From assembly GCF_000241325.1 (NCBI RefSeq), contig NZ_BAEI01000094.1, positions 1 through 64,000 on the forward strand: a stretch of DNA of 64,000 bases. The letters are read 5' to 3'. This DNA is from Gordonia polyisoprenivorans NBRC 16320 = JCM 10675. GTDB lineage: Bacteria; Actinomycetota; Actinomycetes; Mycobacteriales; Mycobacteriaceae. The first letter of the stretch is position 1. Every line of letters begins with the position of its first letter. The position numbers and the translations under genes were made by a program. The notes below the pieces were generated by a model. That model did not search any database. It had not been told where the DNA came from and saw nothing but the letters and a program-made list of their open reading frames with translations. Of this stretch, positions 51,053 through 59,933 are shown piece after piece.

Positions 51053-51907
51053 TCAGTTGCCGGGCGCCGGTGCCGAGCCGGCAGGCGCGGGGGCAGCGGG
51101 AGCCGGGGATGCGGGAGCCGACGTCGCTGCGCCACCCGGGGCGGTGCCCGCCGGAGCGTTGCCACCCGAAGCGTTGCCATCGTCACCGGTTCCGAGATTG
51201 GTTCCGATGCCGCTGATCTCGCTGATCTGCCAGTTCTGGTTCGGGTCGATGGTCACCTTGTAGGTGGCGGTCGATTCGATGCCGTCGGGAGCCTGGGCGT
51301 TCTTGGTCGTCACGTTGACGAACGCCACCACCTGGTAGGTGCCATTGTCCTGCGAGACGACCTTGGCGGCGATCGGCTCAGCGGTCGAGGACCACTGCAG
51401 CGGCACGATGAGCTGCTCCATCGACTGCGAAGCCTTGCGGAGGCGGTCGGCGAGTTCCGGAGTGGTGTTCTGGGTCAGTCGTGTGCGCCAGTCGTCGGGG
51501 TTCTGGTAGTTCATCTGGGCTGCGCCGGTGGCGTAGTCGAGGGCGACCTTCTCGGCCCGAGCGCTGTTCGCCGTGGCCGACTTCATGTCGTCGACCTGCC
51601 CGGAGACCGTGACCAGTCGCCAGCTCAGTACGGCGATGACGGCGACCACCACCACCGCCAGCACCCCGAGCGCGAGGGTGCGCATCGATACTGATCGCGC
51701 ACCGAGACGACCGGTCTTCGACGGCTTCTCGTCCTTCTTCGGCTCATCCGTCTTCTCAGTGGTTTTCGCGTCGCTCGTCGTGCTGCCGGTGGAGTTGCTG
51801 TCGGTCGTGGCCGTGTCCGTCGTGGCCGTGCCGGTCGTCGCACTGTCGGTGGTGTCGGTGCTCTCGTCGGCGATGCCGTCCACGGAGTCCTTGGTTGCTG
51901 AGGTCAT
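51053..51907 (-). CDS. Mce-associated membrane protein (Mam)
   Basis: Protein of about 284 residues. A Thr/Ser/Asp-rich cytoplasmic N-terminus (1-70) leads to one TM helix (about 75-97) and an extracytoplasmic NTF2-like Mam domain (DMKSATANSARAEKVALDYAT through YKVTIDPNQNWQISEISG). It ends in a Gly/Pro/Ala-rich tail. Such proteins stabilise Mce complexes. GGAG precedes the ATG at 51907. Only one mam gene is present instead of the usual two. Confidence 0.82.
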   Translation of the reverse strand: MTSATKDSVDGIADESTDTTDSATTGTATTDTATTDSNSTGSTTSDAKTTEKTDEPKKDEKPSKTGRLGARSVSMRTLALGVLAVVVVAVIAVLSWRLVTVSGQVDDMKSATANSARAEKVALDYATGAAQMNYQNPDDWRTRLTQNTTPELADRLRKASQSMEQLIVPLQWSSTAEPIAAKVVSQDNGTYQVVAFVNVTTKNAQAPDGIESTATYKVTIDPNQNWQISEISGIGTNLGTGDDGNASGGNAPAGTAPGGAATSAPASPAPAAPAPAGSAPAPGN

Positions 51908-51972
51908 GGGTGGGTCTCCTTCGTCAGGTGTGAGATCGTGCGTGCGCTGTGGCGCCGGTGGGGTCATCGGTG

Positions 51973-52932
51973 CTATCGCCCCCCTGCGGGCACGTGGATC
52001 GTCAGGGCGCCGTTCGGCTGCGTCGAGGCGAGCATCTGGTCGAGGACGCGGCCGAGGTCGACCGTGCGCAACGAGGCCGCCCCCGCTCGCGCCGCCGGGA
52101 GCAGGTTCACGCCGATCACATTGAGGTTGGCCGAATTCTCGTCGAGGAACTTCTGGAGTTCGGCGAACAATGGGCTCGCACCGTACTTGACGCCGTCGTA
52201 GAGCGGTCCACCGAGGACCACCGCATCACGCACCGAGGCGAGCAGCCCCTCGAATCCCACCCCGAAGCCGTTCATCAACGGTGTCGTCTGCCGCAGCAGA
52301 TCGGGGATCGGTCCGGTCCGCATGATCAACGGCTGCAGGGTACTCAGCAGAGACACCATCGCATCGGACTGCTGGGTGAATTCGTCGGCGAACAAACGGC
52401 CGGCGCGGTTGAGACTGCCGATCACCTCCTGACCTTCGGGAAGTCCGGTGTTGAGCTCACCGAAAACCCGTTGTACCTCTTGCGGATCGACCTGGTTGAG
52501 GATGTCGGTCAATCGCTGTGAGAGTTCTTTGAAGGTGGTGGGCACGGTGACCTGCTGCGGATCGATCCGGGCATTGTTCTGCAGGTACGGACCCGCCGTG
52601 CTGTTCGGGAGCACCGCCACATAGGCCTCGCCGAGTGCCGAGAGATTGTCCACCCGGAACGCGCTGTTGGCAGGAATGTGGTCGGAATCGGGGTAATCCC
52701 AGGTGATCACGGCACCCGAAGTGGATTGACTGATGTCGGTGACGTGCCCGATCTCGATGCCCCGCAACAGTACTCGCGATCCCACCAGGAGACCGTTCGT
52801 GTCGGGCACGGTCATCGAGGCATGCCGGGCACCGGGCGAGGCGATGTGCAGACCCACGTTCAGGATGTAGGCGATCGACAATCCGGCCAACACCAGCATG
52901 GCCAGGACCGACACACGTGTCTTGGTGATCAT
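51973..52932 (-). CDS. mceF: MceF, Mce-family lipid-transport protein
   Basis: Substrate-binding tunnel subunit of 319 residues. One N-terminal TM helix (about 5-27) is followed by the MCE domain (SMTVPDTNGLLVGSRVLLRG and IEIGHVTDI), then a helical Mce needle region. The short C-terminus lacks the long Pro-rich tail of some MceF proteins. The ATG overlaps the mceE stop (ATGA). Confidence 0.88.
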   Translation of the reverse strand: MITKTRVSVLAMLVLAGLSIAYILNVGLHIASPGARHASMTVPDTNGLLVGSRVLLRGIEIGHVTDISQSTSGAVITWDYPDSDHIPANSAFRVDNLSALGEAYVAVLPNSTAGPYLQNNARIDPQQVTVPTTFKELSQRLTDILNQVDPQEVQRVFGELNTGLPEGQEVIGSLNRAGRLFADEFTQQSDAMVSLLSTLQPLIMRTGPIPDLLRQTTPLMNGFGVGFEGLLASVRDAVVLGGPLYDGVKYGASPLFAELQKFLDENSANLNVIGVNLLPAARAGAASLRTVDLGRVLDQMLASTQPNGALTIHVPAGGR

Positions 52933-53939
52933 CGGATCGCTCCCAACATGCGCAGCAGATTCTTTGCGTCCCCGATGAGTTGGCCACCATCGCCGCCGGA
53001 CACCGAGGTCACGTTCACCGACGGATTCTGGGCGAAGGGCAGCAACGTGCTCTGCAGGAACTCGGTCAGTTCGGCGCCTGCATCGGGCGCCTCGTCCCAC
53101 ATACCGCGGCCGGCCATCGTGGTCGCGGCGACCGAACGCAGCATCGGGATCAGCCAGACACCACCGATGAAGATCGAACCGACCGACGGCAGGAGCGTAC
53201 TGATGTGTGCCACCACCGATGTCGCCACGCGATCCCAATAGTGGGCGGCCTCCGGCCCGAACACCCCCGCGATCTGCGGTGCCACCCGCCCGAACATCAG
53301 CGACGTCTGGTTCATGCCGTCGATCAGGCGGTCGAGCTCATCGGTCTGACCGGCCAGGTTATCGAGGTCCTTGGCCACCGTCGTCGACATGCGGCGCACA
53401 TCGGGAATCGAGGGCATCGTCTTGTTCAACGTGGCCATCGTGTCCTGCGCCTTCTGGATACTGCCGCCGTTGACGAAGTAGGCCAACACGGCGATCGTGT
53501 CCTCCAGCGTGGGCGGGGAGGTCGTCCGGGCCAGCGGCACCACTCCCCCGTCCTGCAGGTAGCCGCTGTTGTCGGGACCGGCGGCCGGTGGCGTCAACGC
53601 CAGGTAGGTGTCACCGAGCAAGGTGTTCTGCCGGATGATCGCCTTGGTGTCGGCGGGCACCCGGGTGGAGTCGCTGAGGCCGATTTTGACGTCGACACCG
53701 TTGGCCGATTCCGACGTGCTCTCGACGGTGCCGATCCGAATGCCGTTCATCATGACGTCGGCGCCCGCCGGGAGGTTCAGGACACTCGCGAACTGCAGGG
53801 TGACGTGGTAATCGGTGCTGACTCCGGCCCGCACCGACGGTAATCTGTTGGGGCTCAAGGACGAACATCCTGTCGCCGCGGCCATGATCGTCACCGCCAG
53901 CACGAGGGCGAACACGGTGGTGAGGTGTCGTCTGGTCAT
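52929..53939 (-). CDS. mceE: MceE, Mce-family lipoprotein
   Basis: Protein of 336 residues. The signal peptide ends in the lipobox-like MAAATGCSSL, so Cys25 or so is lipidated, as in LprK-type MceE proteins. The MCE domain follows (YHVTLQFASVLNLPAGADVM and GIRIGTVEST), then the helical part. The start overlaps the mceD stop by 1 nt (TGATG). Confidence 0.9.
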   Translation of the reverse strand: MTRRHLTTVFALVLAVTIMAAATGCSSLSPNRLPSVRAGVSTDYHVTLQFASVLNLPAGADVMMNGIRIGTVESTSESANGVDVKIGLSDSTRVPADTKAIIRQNTLLGDTYLALTPPAAGPDNSGYLQDGGVVPLARTTSPPTLEDTIAVLAYFVNGGSIQKAQDTMATLNKTMPSIPDVRRMSTTVAKDLDNLAGQTDELDRLIDGMNQTSLMFGRVAPQIAGVFGPEAAHYWDRVATSVVAHISTLLPSVGSIFIGGVWLIPMLRSVAATTMAGRGMWDEAPDAGAELTEFLQSTLLPFAQNPSVNVTSVSGGDGGQLIGDAKNLLRMLGAIR

Positions 53940-55012
53940 CACTGGCCCGCCTTGTCGAGCAGAAGTGTGAAGAGGTTCATCGTGGTCGTCCGTCCCGCGT
54001 CGCAACTGACCCGCAGTGCCGAGCACTGCGCAGCCGAAAGTGCCACTCCCGGAGCACGATACGGAACCGACAGTCCACCCGCTGACTCCTGTTGATTCAA
54101 TGCAGCGGAGATGGAAGGCACCATCGCATACAACTTCTGCAGATCCGGTGCGCGTGCTGCCGCCAGCGCGATGAGGTCCTTGACCGGTCCTTGGACGATC
54201 GGCCAGATGATGGAGCCATAGTTGCGCTGGATGTCGTAGATCGTGGCCACGGTCCAACCGACACCCACGTCGAACTTGGAGACGTCACCGAACAGGGTCG
54301 TCCCCTTGGCCGCGACCGTCGGCATCTGGTTGAGGATCGACATGATGGACCCCCAGTCCTGCAGTGCATTCTGGGTCAGCGGAGCCATGTTGGCGATCGC
54401 CGAGCCGATGTTGGCGACGAAGTCGTCGGGGCTCCTCGCCGCGGCCGAAGCGTGTTCGAACATGCTGTTCGCGGTGTTGCCGGTTCCGGCGAGCGCCTTG
54501 TCGATGCCGTCGAGCGACCCTTGCAGATCCGGGCTTCCGTTGTCCGACAACGACTTGAGGAAGTCCGAGGCCGAGCCGGTGATCTCGGAGATGCTCTTGG
54601 GGGTGAAAGAGTTCTCCTTGGAGATGCAGTGTCCCGCCGTCAGCACCGGGCCGCTACGGTAGTTGCCGACCAGTTCCACGCTGCGATCGGCCAACAGTGA
54701 CTTGGATCGGGTGACCGCCTGGACATTCGCCGGGTAGGAACGGCCACCGTCGAGCGAGAACGTCACCCGGACATGGTCGCCCTGCGCCTCGATCTTGGTG
54801 ACCTTGCCGACCCGATATCCCATCTGGGTCACCGGGTTTCCGACGTACAGACCGATGGCATCGGGGAGATCGGCGCAGAAGCCGTCGCCACCCGCGGAAC
54901 CGTCGGTGTCACCGGAGTTGGCCGAACCGACACCGACCGCGAGCACGGTGGCCGCGACCGCGATCACCGCGGCGATCGACAGGCCGACGAGCCCTCTTCG
55001 ACGAGACATCAT
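53939..55012 (-). CDS. mceD: MceD, Mce-family protein
   Basis: Protein of 357 residues. N-terminal TM helix (about 8-30), then a MCE domain with FCADLPDAIGLYVGNPVTQMG and YRVGKVTKIEA. Several extracytoplasmic Cys (FCADLP, GHCISK, AAQCSALRVSC) could form disulphides. Two ATGs in a row (55012 and 55009) overlap the mceC stop, so translation is coupled. Confidence 0.88.
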   Translation of the reverse strand: MMSRRRGLVGLSIAAVIAVAATVLAVGVGSANSGDTDGSAGGDGFCADLPDAIGLYVGNPVTQMGYRVGKVTKIEAQGDHVRVTFSLDGGRSYPANVQAVTRSKSLLADRSVELVGNYRSGPVLTAGHCISKENSFTPKSISEITGSASDFLKSLSDNGSPDLQGSLDGIDKALAGTGNTANSMFEHASAAARSPDDFVANIGSAIANMAPLTQNALQDWGSIMSILNQMPTVAAKGTTLFGDVSKFDVGVGWTVATIYDIQRNYGSIIWPIVQGPVKDLIALAAARAPDLQKLYAMVPSISAALNQQESAGGLSVPYRAPGVALSAAQCSALRVSCDAGRTTTMNLFTLLLDKAGQ

Positions 55013-56025
55013 CAGCAGTCCTTCCCCGGTACCGGGATGCAGAGGTTGTTCAGATCGACCGTGCCGCCGCCGAGTTGACGCATCCCGTCGGGACCGATCC
55101 ACTGCGCCAGCCGATCCCGCAGGCTGAGTAGACCGTCGATCGCCGGCCCCATCTGCTTCTGCCAGGCGAGGATCGCGTCGCGGATCGCATACACGTTCTG
55201 GCGCACCAGATCCGAGTGCTCGAGATAGAACTTCTCGAAGGGCATCAGCCGCGAGAGAATCGATCCGAGCAACTTGTAGGTGTAGTTGAAGCCCGCGGAG
55301 TTGTTGTTGTAGGTCGTCACCACCGTGTCGATCTTGTTGATCAGGTCGAACACGAACTCCCGATTGGCGTTGAAGGTCTGCAGATACTCCTGGGCCAGAG
55401 CGGCGATCTGATGGACCTGGGTGCGCTGCTGGTCGAAGACGGTGGTGATCGAGTTCATGCCGTCGACGATCGAGCGCAACGAGGTCGAGTTGCCTTGCAG
55501 GGCTTGGGCAACCTGGGCCAGGTTGGCATTCACGGTCGACGCTTTGACGTCGTCAGTGACCTTGGGTGCCTGCTGCAGGACATCACCGATCGAGTAGGGA
55601 ACCGAGACCCGGCTCGTGGGAATCGTCGCGGCGGTCTCGGAGCGGCCGAGCGGGATCAGCGTGACCGCGTAACCGCCGACCGGGGTGAGCATGCGGACCT
55701 CGATCCGCGACAGGTCTCCAACCCACGTGTTCTTGTCGATGCGCGCATCGACGGTGACCGCGTCCTGCCCGATGCTGATCGAGGACACCTTTCCGACGCT
55801 GACGCCGGCGACGCGGACGTCGGCGCCGGTTTCGATCGCCGACGCGTCGGTGGTCTCGAACGAGATCGTCTTCTGGTCCGGTGGCCGGATGTAGATGATC
55901 CCGAGTACCCCGAGGACCACGATGGCCAGGACCACCACACCGATTCCGAGGAGTGCGTCGCTGGAACCGAACCGATTCAGCCACGAACCCCGACGTGCCG
56001 AACTCCGTTGTGTCACTTTGCGCAC
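55012..56025 (-). CDS. mceC: MceC, Mce-family protein
   Basis: Protein of 337 residues. TM helix about 27-46, MCE domain (KTISFETTDASAIETGADVR and GVSVGKVSSI), then a long helical region. The C-terminus ends CIPVPGKDC. The GTG start lies inside the end of mceB (13-nt overlap). Confidence 0.88.
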   Translation of the reverse strand: MRKVTQRSSARRGSWLNRFGSSDALLGIGVVVLAIVVLGVLGIIYIRPPDQKTISFETTDASAIETGADVRVAGVSVGKVSSISIGQDAVTVDARIDKNTWVGDLSRIEVRMLTPVGGYAVTLIPLGRSETAATIPTSRVSVPYSIGDVLQQAPKVTDDVKASTVNANLAQVAQALQGNSTSLRSIVDGMNSITTVFDQQRTQVHQIAALAQEYLQTFNANREFVFDLINKIDTVVTTYNNNSAGFNYTYKLLGSILSRLMPFEKFYLEHSDLVRQNVYAIRDAILAWQKQMGPAIDGLLSLRDRLAQWIGPDGMRQLGGGTVDLNNLCIPVPGKDC

Positions 56026-57029
56026 AGGACCACCTCGCTACCGCTGAGAAGCACTTGCACGTCGGAGGGCAGTTGCGCGCGCCCGTTGGTGCAATGGGTG
56101 TTGACCGCGCCGCGTGTCTGGGTGGTCTTGAGTCCCGCCAGGGTGTTCGGCATGAGCGTGAACGAATTCAGCGCGTCGGTCATCGTGTGGAAGACATGGG
56201 TCAGCAATACGTCGACATCGAGATCCGGGCTGACCCCGAGCGAGGCGAGGATCTGCTCGATGGGTTCGAGTAGCGCCGGACCGTAGGTCGCGGTCTTCGG
56301 GAACTCGCCGAGCACCTTCATCGCGTTGTCGATCGGCTTGTTCACCGCCTGCATGAAGGCCAGCACATACTGCGATCGTCCGCCCATCGAGTCGGAGATC
56401 CGACCCATGTTCTGGGCGAGGGTCGAGATGACCGCCTGCCGGTCCTTGGCGAAATCGGCGAGCTTCTGGGTGCTGTCGAGCATCGGTCCCAGTCCGGAGC
56501 CGTCACCCTGTAACAACGCGATCGCATTGGCACTGAACGCGTTGATCTGATCGCTGTTCATGGTCGCCAGCACCGGCTGCAGGCCGTTGAACAGTTGGGT
56601 GATGTCGAACGACGGAGTCGTCTTGTCGGCGGCGAGATGGGTCACCGGCTTTCCCGGTGTGTCGCCGGACTCGACGTCGACGTACCGCACACCGGTGAGG
56701 TTCTGGTACTTGATCGCGAGCTTGCTGGTGTCGGTCAGCTTGTGCTGGTCGTCCATCGTGAAGGACACGTGGACCACCGGCGGGCCGTCGGCGCTGCCCT
56801 GCTGTAGATCCACACCGGTGACCTTGCCGATCCGCATCCCTCGCGTGCGGACGTCTCCGTTGACATGCAATCCCGATGCGTCGGTGAAATCGGCTGTGTA
56901 GGTGTCGGTTCGGATGTTGTCGACCGGGTTGCGCATCGCATTGACGACCAGGATGAACAGGAGCACGGTGATCACCGCGACGGCGGCCACCTTGGCCCCC
57001 GTGATGAACATCCGCGTATTCGGTGACAT
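56013..57029 (-). CDS. mceB: MceB, Mce-family protein
   Basis: Protein of 338 residues. TM helix about 12-31, MCE domain (YTADFTDASGLHVNGDVRTR and GMRIGKVTGVDL), then helices with NGLQPVLATMNSDQINAFSA. The C-terminal CTNGRAQ and VVLCAK carry paired Cys. The start overlaps the mceA stop by 1 nt. Confidence 0.9.
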   Translation of the reverse strand: MSPNTRMFITGAKVAAVAVITVLLFILVVNAMRNPVDNIRTDTYTADFTDASGLHVNGDVRTRGMRIGKVTGVDLQQGSADGPPVVHVSFTMDDQHKLTDTSKLAIKYQNLTGVRYVDVESGDTPGKPVTHLAADKTTPSFDITQLFNGLQPVLATMNSDQINAFSANAIALLQGDGSGLGPMLDSTQKLADFAKDRQAVISTLAQNMGRISDSMGGRSQYVLAFMQAVNKPIDNAMKVLGEFPKTATYGPALLEPIEQILASLGVSPDLDVDVLLTHVFHTMTDALNSFTLMPNTLAGLKTTQTRGAVNTHCTNGRAQLPSDVQVLLSGSEVVLCAK

Positions 57030-58108
57030 TATCGGGTCCCTCCCTGCGTCACGGTGGTCATCCGGGCGAGCGGGCCGGCCATTGCCGGCATGCTGTCCAG
57101 GACGATGCGCAACTGCAGCGTCTTCTGCTGGTCGGTGCCGGTGAACGACGATTCCAGACCTGCCAACGCTGCCCGTGCCTTGGCCACCGTGGCGCCACCG
57201 CCGATCGCCGCGGGCAGCGGATCGGTCAGGTACTTGATGATGGTCACCAGCGGGGTCAGTTCGGTGCCGTGCGACGCCAAGAGCGCACCTGCCTTTCCGA
57301 ACAGGTCGTTGGCAGCAACGGTCAGCGAATCGTCGGTCAGGTTGTGGAAGCCCTCGTTGACCCCGCGAGAACCGTCGGGCAGCTTGTTGTACGGGCTTTC
57401 GGTGATCGCGTAGAGCCCGATCATCGTCTGCTCGGTGAACCCCGGGAAGGAGTCGAGGACATTGTTCACGCGATTGATCAGGGTCGCCGGCAACTGCTGC
57501 TGGGTGCGCGCCACGTTGTCGGCGAAGATGACTCCCGTCTGGATCAGGGGTGCCAGGCCGTTGGCGTAGCGCATCACCTTGTCGAGACTGTCGATCATGT
57601 CGCGGGTCAGTGAGCCGTCCACCACGATCGACCCCCGCTCGAGCATCGTCGACATCGTGAAGTCCGGTGCGGTGGTGCGGTCGAGGGTCTCACCATCGGT
57701 GAGTGCCTTTCCGCCGCGTTGGGCGACCAGGTTGACCGCGGTGACCCCGAAGTAGTTCTCGGGACGGAAGTCGACACTGAGCGAATCGGTCAACGTCTGT
57801 GCCGCCGCATCGTTGAGGACCACCGCGAGATGTACCGAATCTGCGCTGGGCGCCACGATGTCGGTGACCTCACCCACCTCGGCTCCGCGTAGCAGGACCT
57901 TGGAACCCGACTTGATGCCGGGGCCCAGGGCGGGCACGACGAAATGGATGGTGGTGCCGCTGGGCGCCTTGGCCTTCGGGTAGACGATGGCCACCGCCGC
58001 GATCAACACGATGACCACGGCAAGCGAGCTGAGCCCGGCGATCACGAGGGTACGCATCTGACCACGGGTGCCACCGCGCAGGAAGTCTTGACTGGTGAAT
58101 CCGGCCAC
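57029..58108 (-). CDS. mceA: MceA, Mce-family protein
   Basis: First tunnel subunit, 359 residues. TM helix about 19-41, MCE domain (TTIHFVVPALGPGIKSGSKV and LLRGAEVGEVTDIV), then helices. The GTG start lies 1 nt after the yrbEB stop. Its MCE domain is rather divergent from mycobacterial Mce1A/Mce4A, so the system's class cannot be assigned by eye. Confidence 0.88.
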   Translation of the reverse strand: MAGFTSQDFLRGGTRGQMRTLVIAGLSSLAVVIVLIAAVAIVYPKAKAPSGTTIHFVVPALGPGIKSGSKVLLRGAEVGEVTDIVAPSADSVHLAVVLNDAAAQTLTDSLSVDFRPENYFGVTAVNLVAQRGGKALTDGETLDRTTAPDFTMSTMLERGSIVVDGSLTRDMIDSLDKVMRYANGLAPLIQTGVIFADNVARTQQQLPATLINRVNNVLDSFPGFTEQTMIGLYAITESPYNKLPDGSRGVNEGFHNLTDDSLTVAANDLFGKAGALLASHGTELTPLVTIIKYLTDPLPAAIGGGATVAKARAALAGLESSFTGTDQQKTLQLRIVLDSMPAMAGPLARMTTVTQGGTR

Positions 58109-58109
58109 G

Positions 58110-58976
58110 TCAACCCCTAAAAGGCAATGCGGGGTTGAGTCCCCAGATCACCACTGTCATACAGAAGTTCAGGACAACGATCGCGACCAGGCTGGCGCGG
58201 ATGGCCCGGCCGGATGCCGCGCCCACGCCGGCCGGTCCGCCGCTCGCGAAATAGCCGTAGTAGCAATGGATCAGCGTGACCACCGCGCAGAAGATGAGAG
58301 CTTTGGCGATGGATGCGAGGAGATCCGGCAACGTCACGAATTGCGCGAAATAGTGGTCGTAGGTGCCCGACGGCTGACTGTGGAAGGTCTTGATGATGAT
58401 GCCGCCGGTGATGAAACTGACCACGACTGCCATCAGGTAGCTCGGCAGGACGACGAGCATGCCGCCGATCAGACGGGTGCCCACCACGAACGGGATGGCC
58501 CGCAGCCCCATCACCTCGGTCGCGTCGATCTCCTCGGAGATCCGCATGGCGCCGATCTCGGCGGTCATTCGGCATCCGGCCTGGGCGGCGAAGCCGATTC
58601 CGGTGATGATCGGGGCGACCACGCGAATGTTGCCGAAGGAACCGATGATTCCGGTCAGCGCACCAAAGCCCAGGAGGTCGAACGCCATGAAGGCCTCGAT
58701 CGCCACCACCGCGCCGACGGCGATTCCGAGGAAGAACATGAGACTGACGACGCCACCATCGACGATGATCGACCCACTGCCCCAGGCCATGTCGTTCATC
58801 GTCTTGAGGGTCTGCTTGCGGTAGTGGCGGATCGTGGTGGGCAGCAGCGCGAAGGTCTTGCCCACGAAGACCACGATCTGACCGAACTGGGCGATGGCGC
58901 CCAAGATCTTGTCGATGACGGTGCGGGATGCACGTACGGCGAAGTTGTCTCGCGTTGCGATTCTGTTGGCGGTCAT
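58110..58976 (-). CDS. yrbEB: YrbEB, MlaE-type permease of the Mce transporter
   Basis: Integral membrane permease of 288 residues with about five TM helices. The central EIGAMRISEEIDATEVMGLR matches the MlaE/YrbE coupling helix that contacts the ATPase. TM regions include VSLMFFLGIAVGAVVAIEAF. It starts 4 nt after yrbEA ends and pairs with YrbEA to form the membrane channel. Confidence 0.92.
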   Translation of the reverse strand: MTANRIATRDNFAVRASRTVIDKILGAIAQFGQIVVFVGKTFALLPTTIRHYRKQTLKTMNDMAWGSGSIIVDGGVVSLMFFLGIAVGAVVAIEAFMAFDLLGFGALTGIIGSFGNIRVVAPIITGIGFAAQAGCRMTAEIGAMRISEEIDATEVMGLRAIPFVVGTRLIGGMLVVLPSYLMAVVVSFITGGIIIKTFHSQPSGTYDHYFAQFVTLPDLLASIAKALIFCAVVTLIHCYYGYFASGGPAGVGAASGRAIRASLVAIVVLNFCMTVVIWGLNPALPFRG

Positions 58977-58980
58977 CGGA

Positions 58981-59841
58981 TCACGCCAACTGCGCCGGGA
59001 AGAACATGGTCTGCAGCTGGCTCACGACGAGATTGGTCATGAAGATGCAGAACACGCTGAGGACGACCGAGGCGTTGACCGCGTTGGCGACGCCCTTGGG
59101 CCCGCCTTTGGCCTCCAGCCCGCGCAGGCTGGCGATGATCACCACGATCACGGCGAACAGCAACGCCTTGACCACCGAGAAGATGAGGTCGACCGGCGTG
59201 GCGAAAGCACCGAACGACTGCCAGAAGCTGGCCGGCACCACGTCGTTGACGTTCGCCGAGATGGCCAGGCCGGCGGCGACGCCGGAGGCGACGATGATGA
59301 TGCACAATGCCGGCGAGATGGCCACCATGGCGATGAACCGCGGGACAATCAGTCGCTGAACGGGATTGACGCCCATGACGCGCATCGCCTCGATCTCTTC
59401 GCGGATCGACCGCGCCCCGAGGTCGGAGGCGATGGCCGATGCCGCGGCACCACTCATCAGCAGCCCCGCCGCCATGGGTGCGCCCTGGCTGACGACGCCG
59501 AGGCCGCTGGCCGCACCGGCCAGGGAGTTCGCACCCACCTGGTCCATGACGCCACCGACCTGGACCGAGACCTCGGCTCCGATGGGTACAGCCATCAGTA
59601 GTGCCGGTAATGCGGTGACCTTGAACAGTTTCCACATCTGTTCGATGACCTCGCCCAGCGCGAGTCGCAAGGTGAGGGTGTCGGTGACGGAGAACCGGAC
59701 GACCTCCATTGCGAGCCGGGCCGAACGGCCGATCGTGTTGATGCTGCGGACCATGCGGTCCACGATCGAATCGATGACCTTCCGGACTCCCGCGCCGACG
59801 GCCACTGCGGGCCGGCGTCTGTCGAGCGCGCTGACGCTCAT
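58981..59841 (-). CDS. yrbEA: YrbEA, MlaE-type permease of the Mce transporter
   Basis: Permease of 286 residues. The ATPase-contacting segment is SIREEIEAMRVMGVNPVQRL, and TM stretches include ALCIIIVASGVAAGLAISA. The ATG at 59841 has GAGGTGGAG directly before it; an in-frame ATG at 59886 adds 15 residues. It is the first transporter gene, 92 bp after the class 3 aldehyde dehydrogenase gene, so both may be read from one promoter. Confidence 0.9.
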   Translation of the reverse strand: MSVSALDRRRPAVAVGAGVRKVIDSIVDRMVRSINTIGRSARLAMEVVRFSVTDTLTLRLALGEVIEQMWKLFKVTALPALLMAVPIGAEVSVQVGGVMDQVGANSLAGAASGLGVVSQGAPMAAGLLMSGAAASAIASDLGARSIREEIEAMRVMGVNPVQRLIVPRFIAMVAISPALCIIIVASGVAAGLAISANVNDVVPASFWQSFGAFATPVDLIFSVVKALLFAVIVVIIASLRGLEAKGGPKGVANAVNASVVLSVFCIFMTNLVVSQLQTMFFPAQLA

Positions 59842-59933
59842 CTCCACCTCTTTCACTTCAGGATTCACCGCGTGCGATCGGGACATGACCGCACGGGGAC
59901 CGGGCTACCCGCCGACGGCGGGGTGATGTGGGG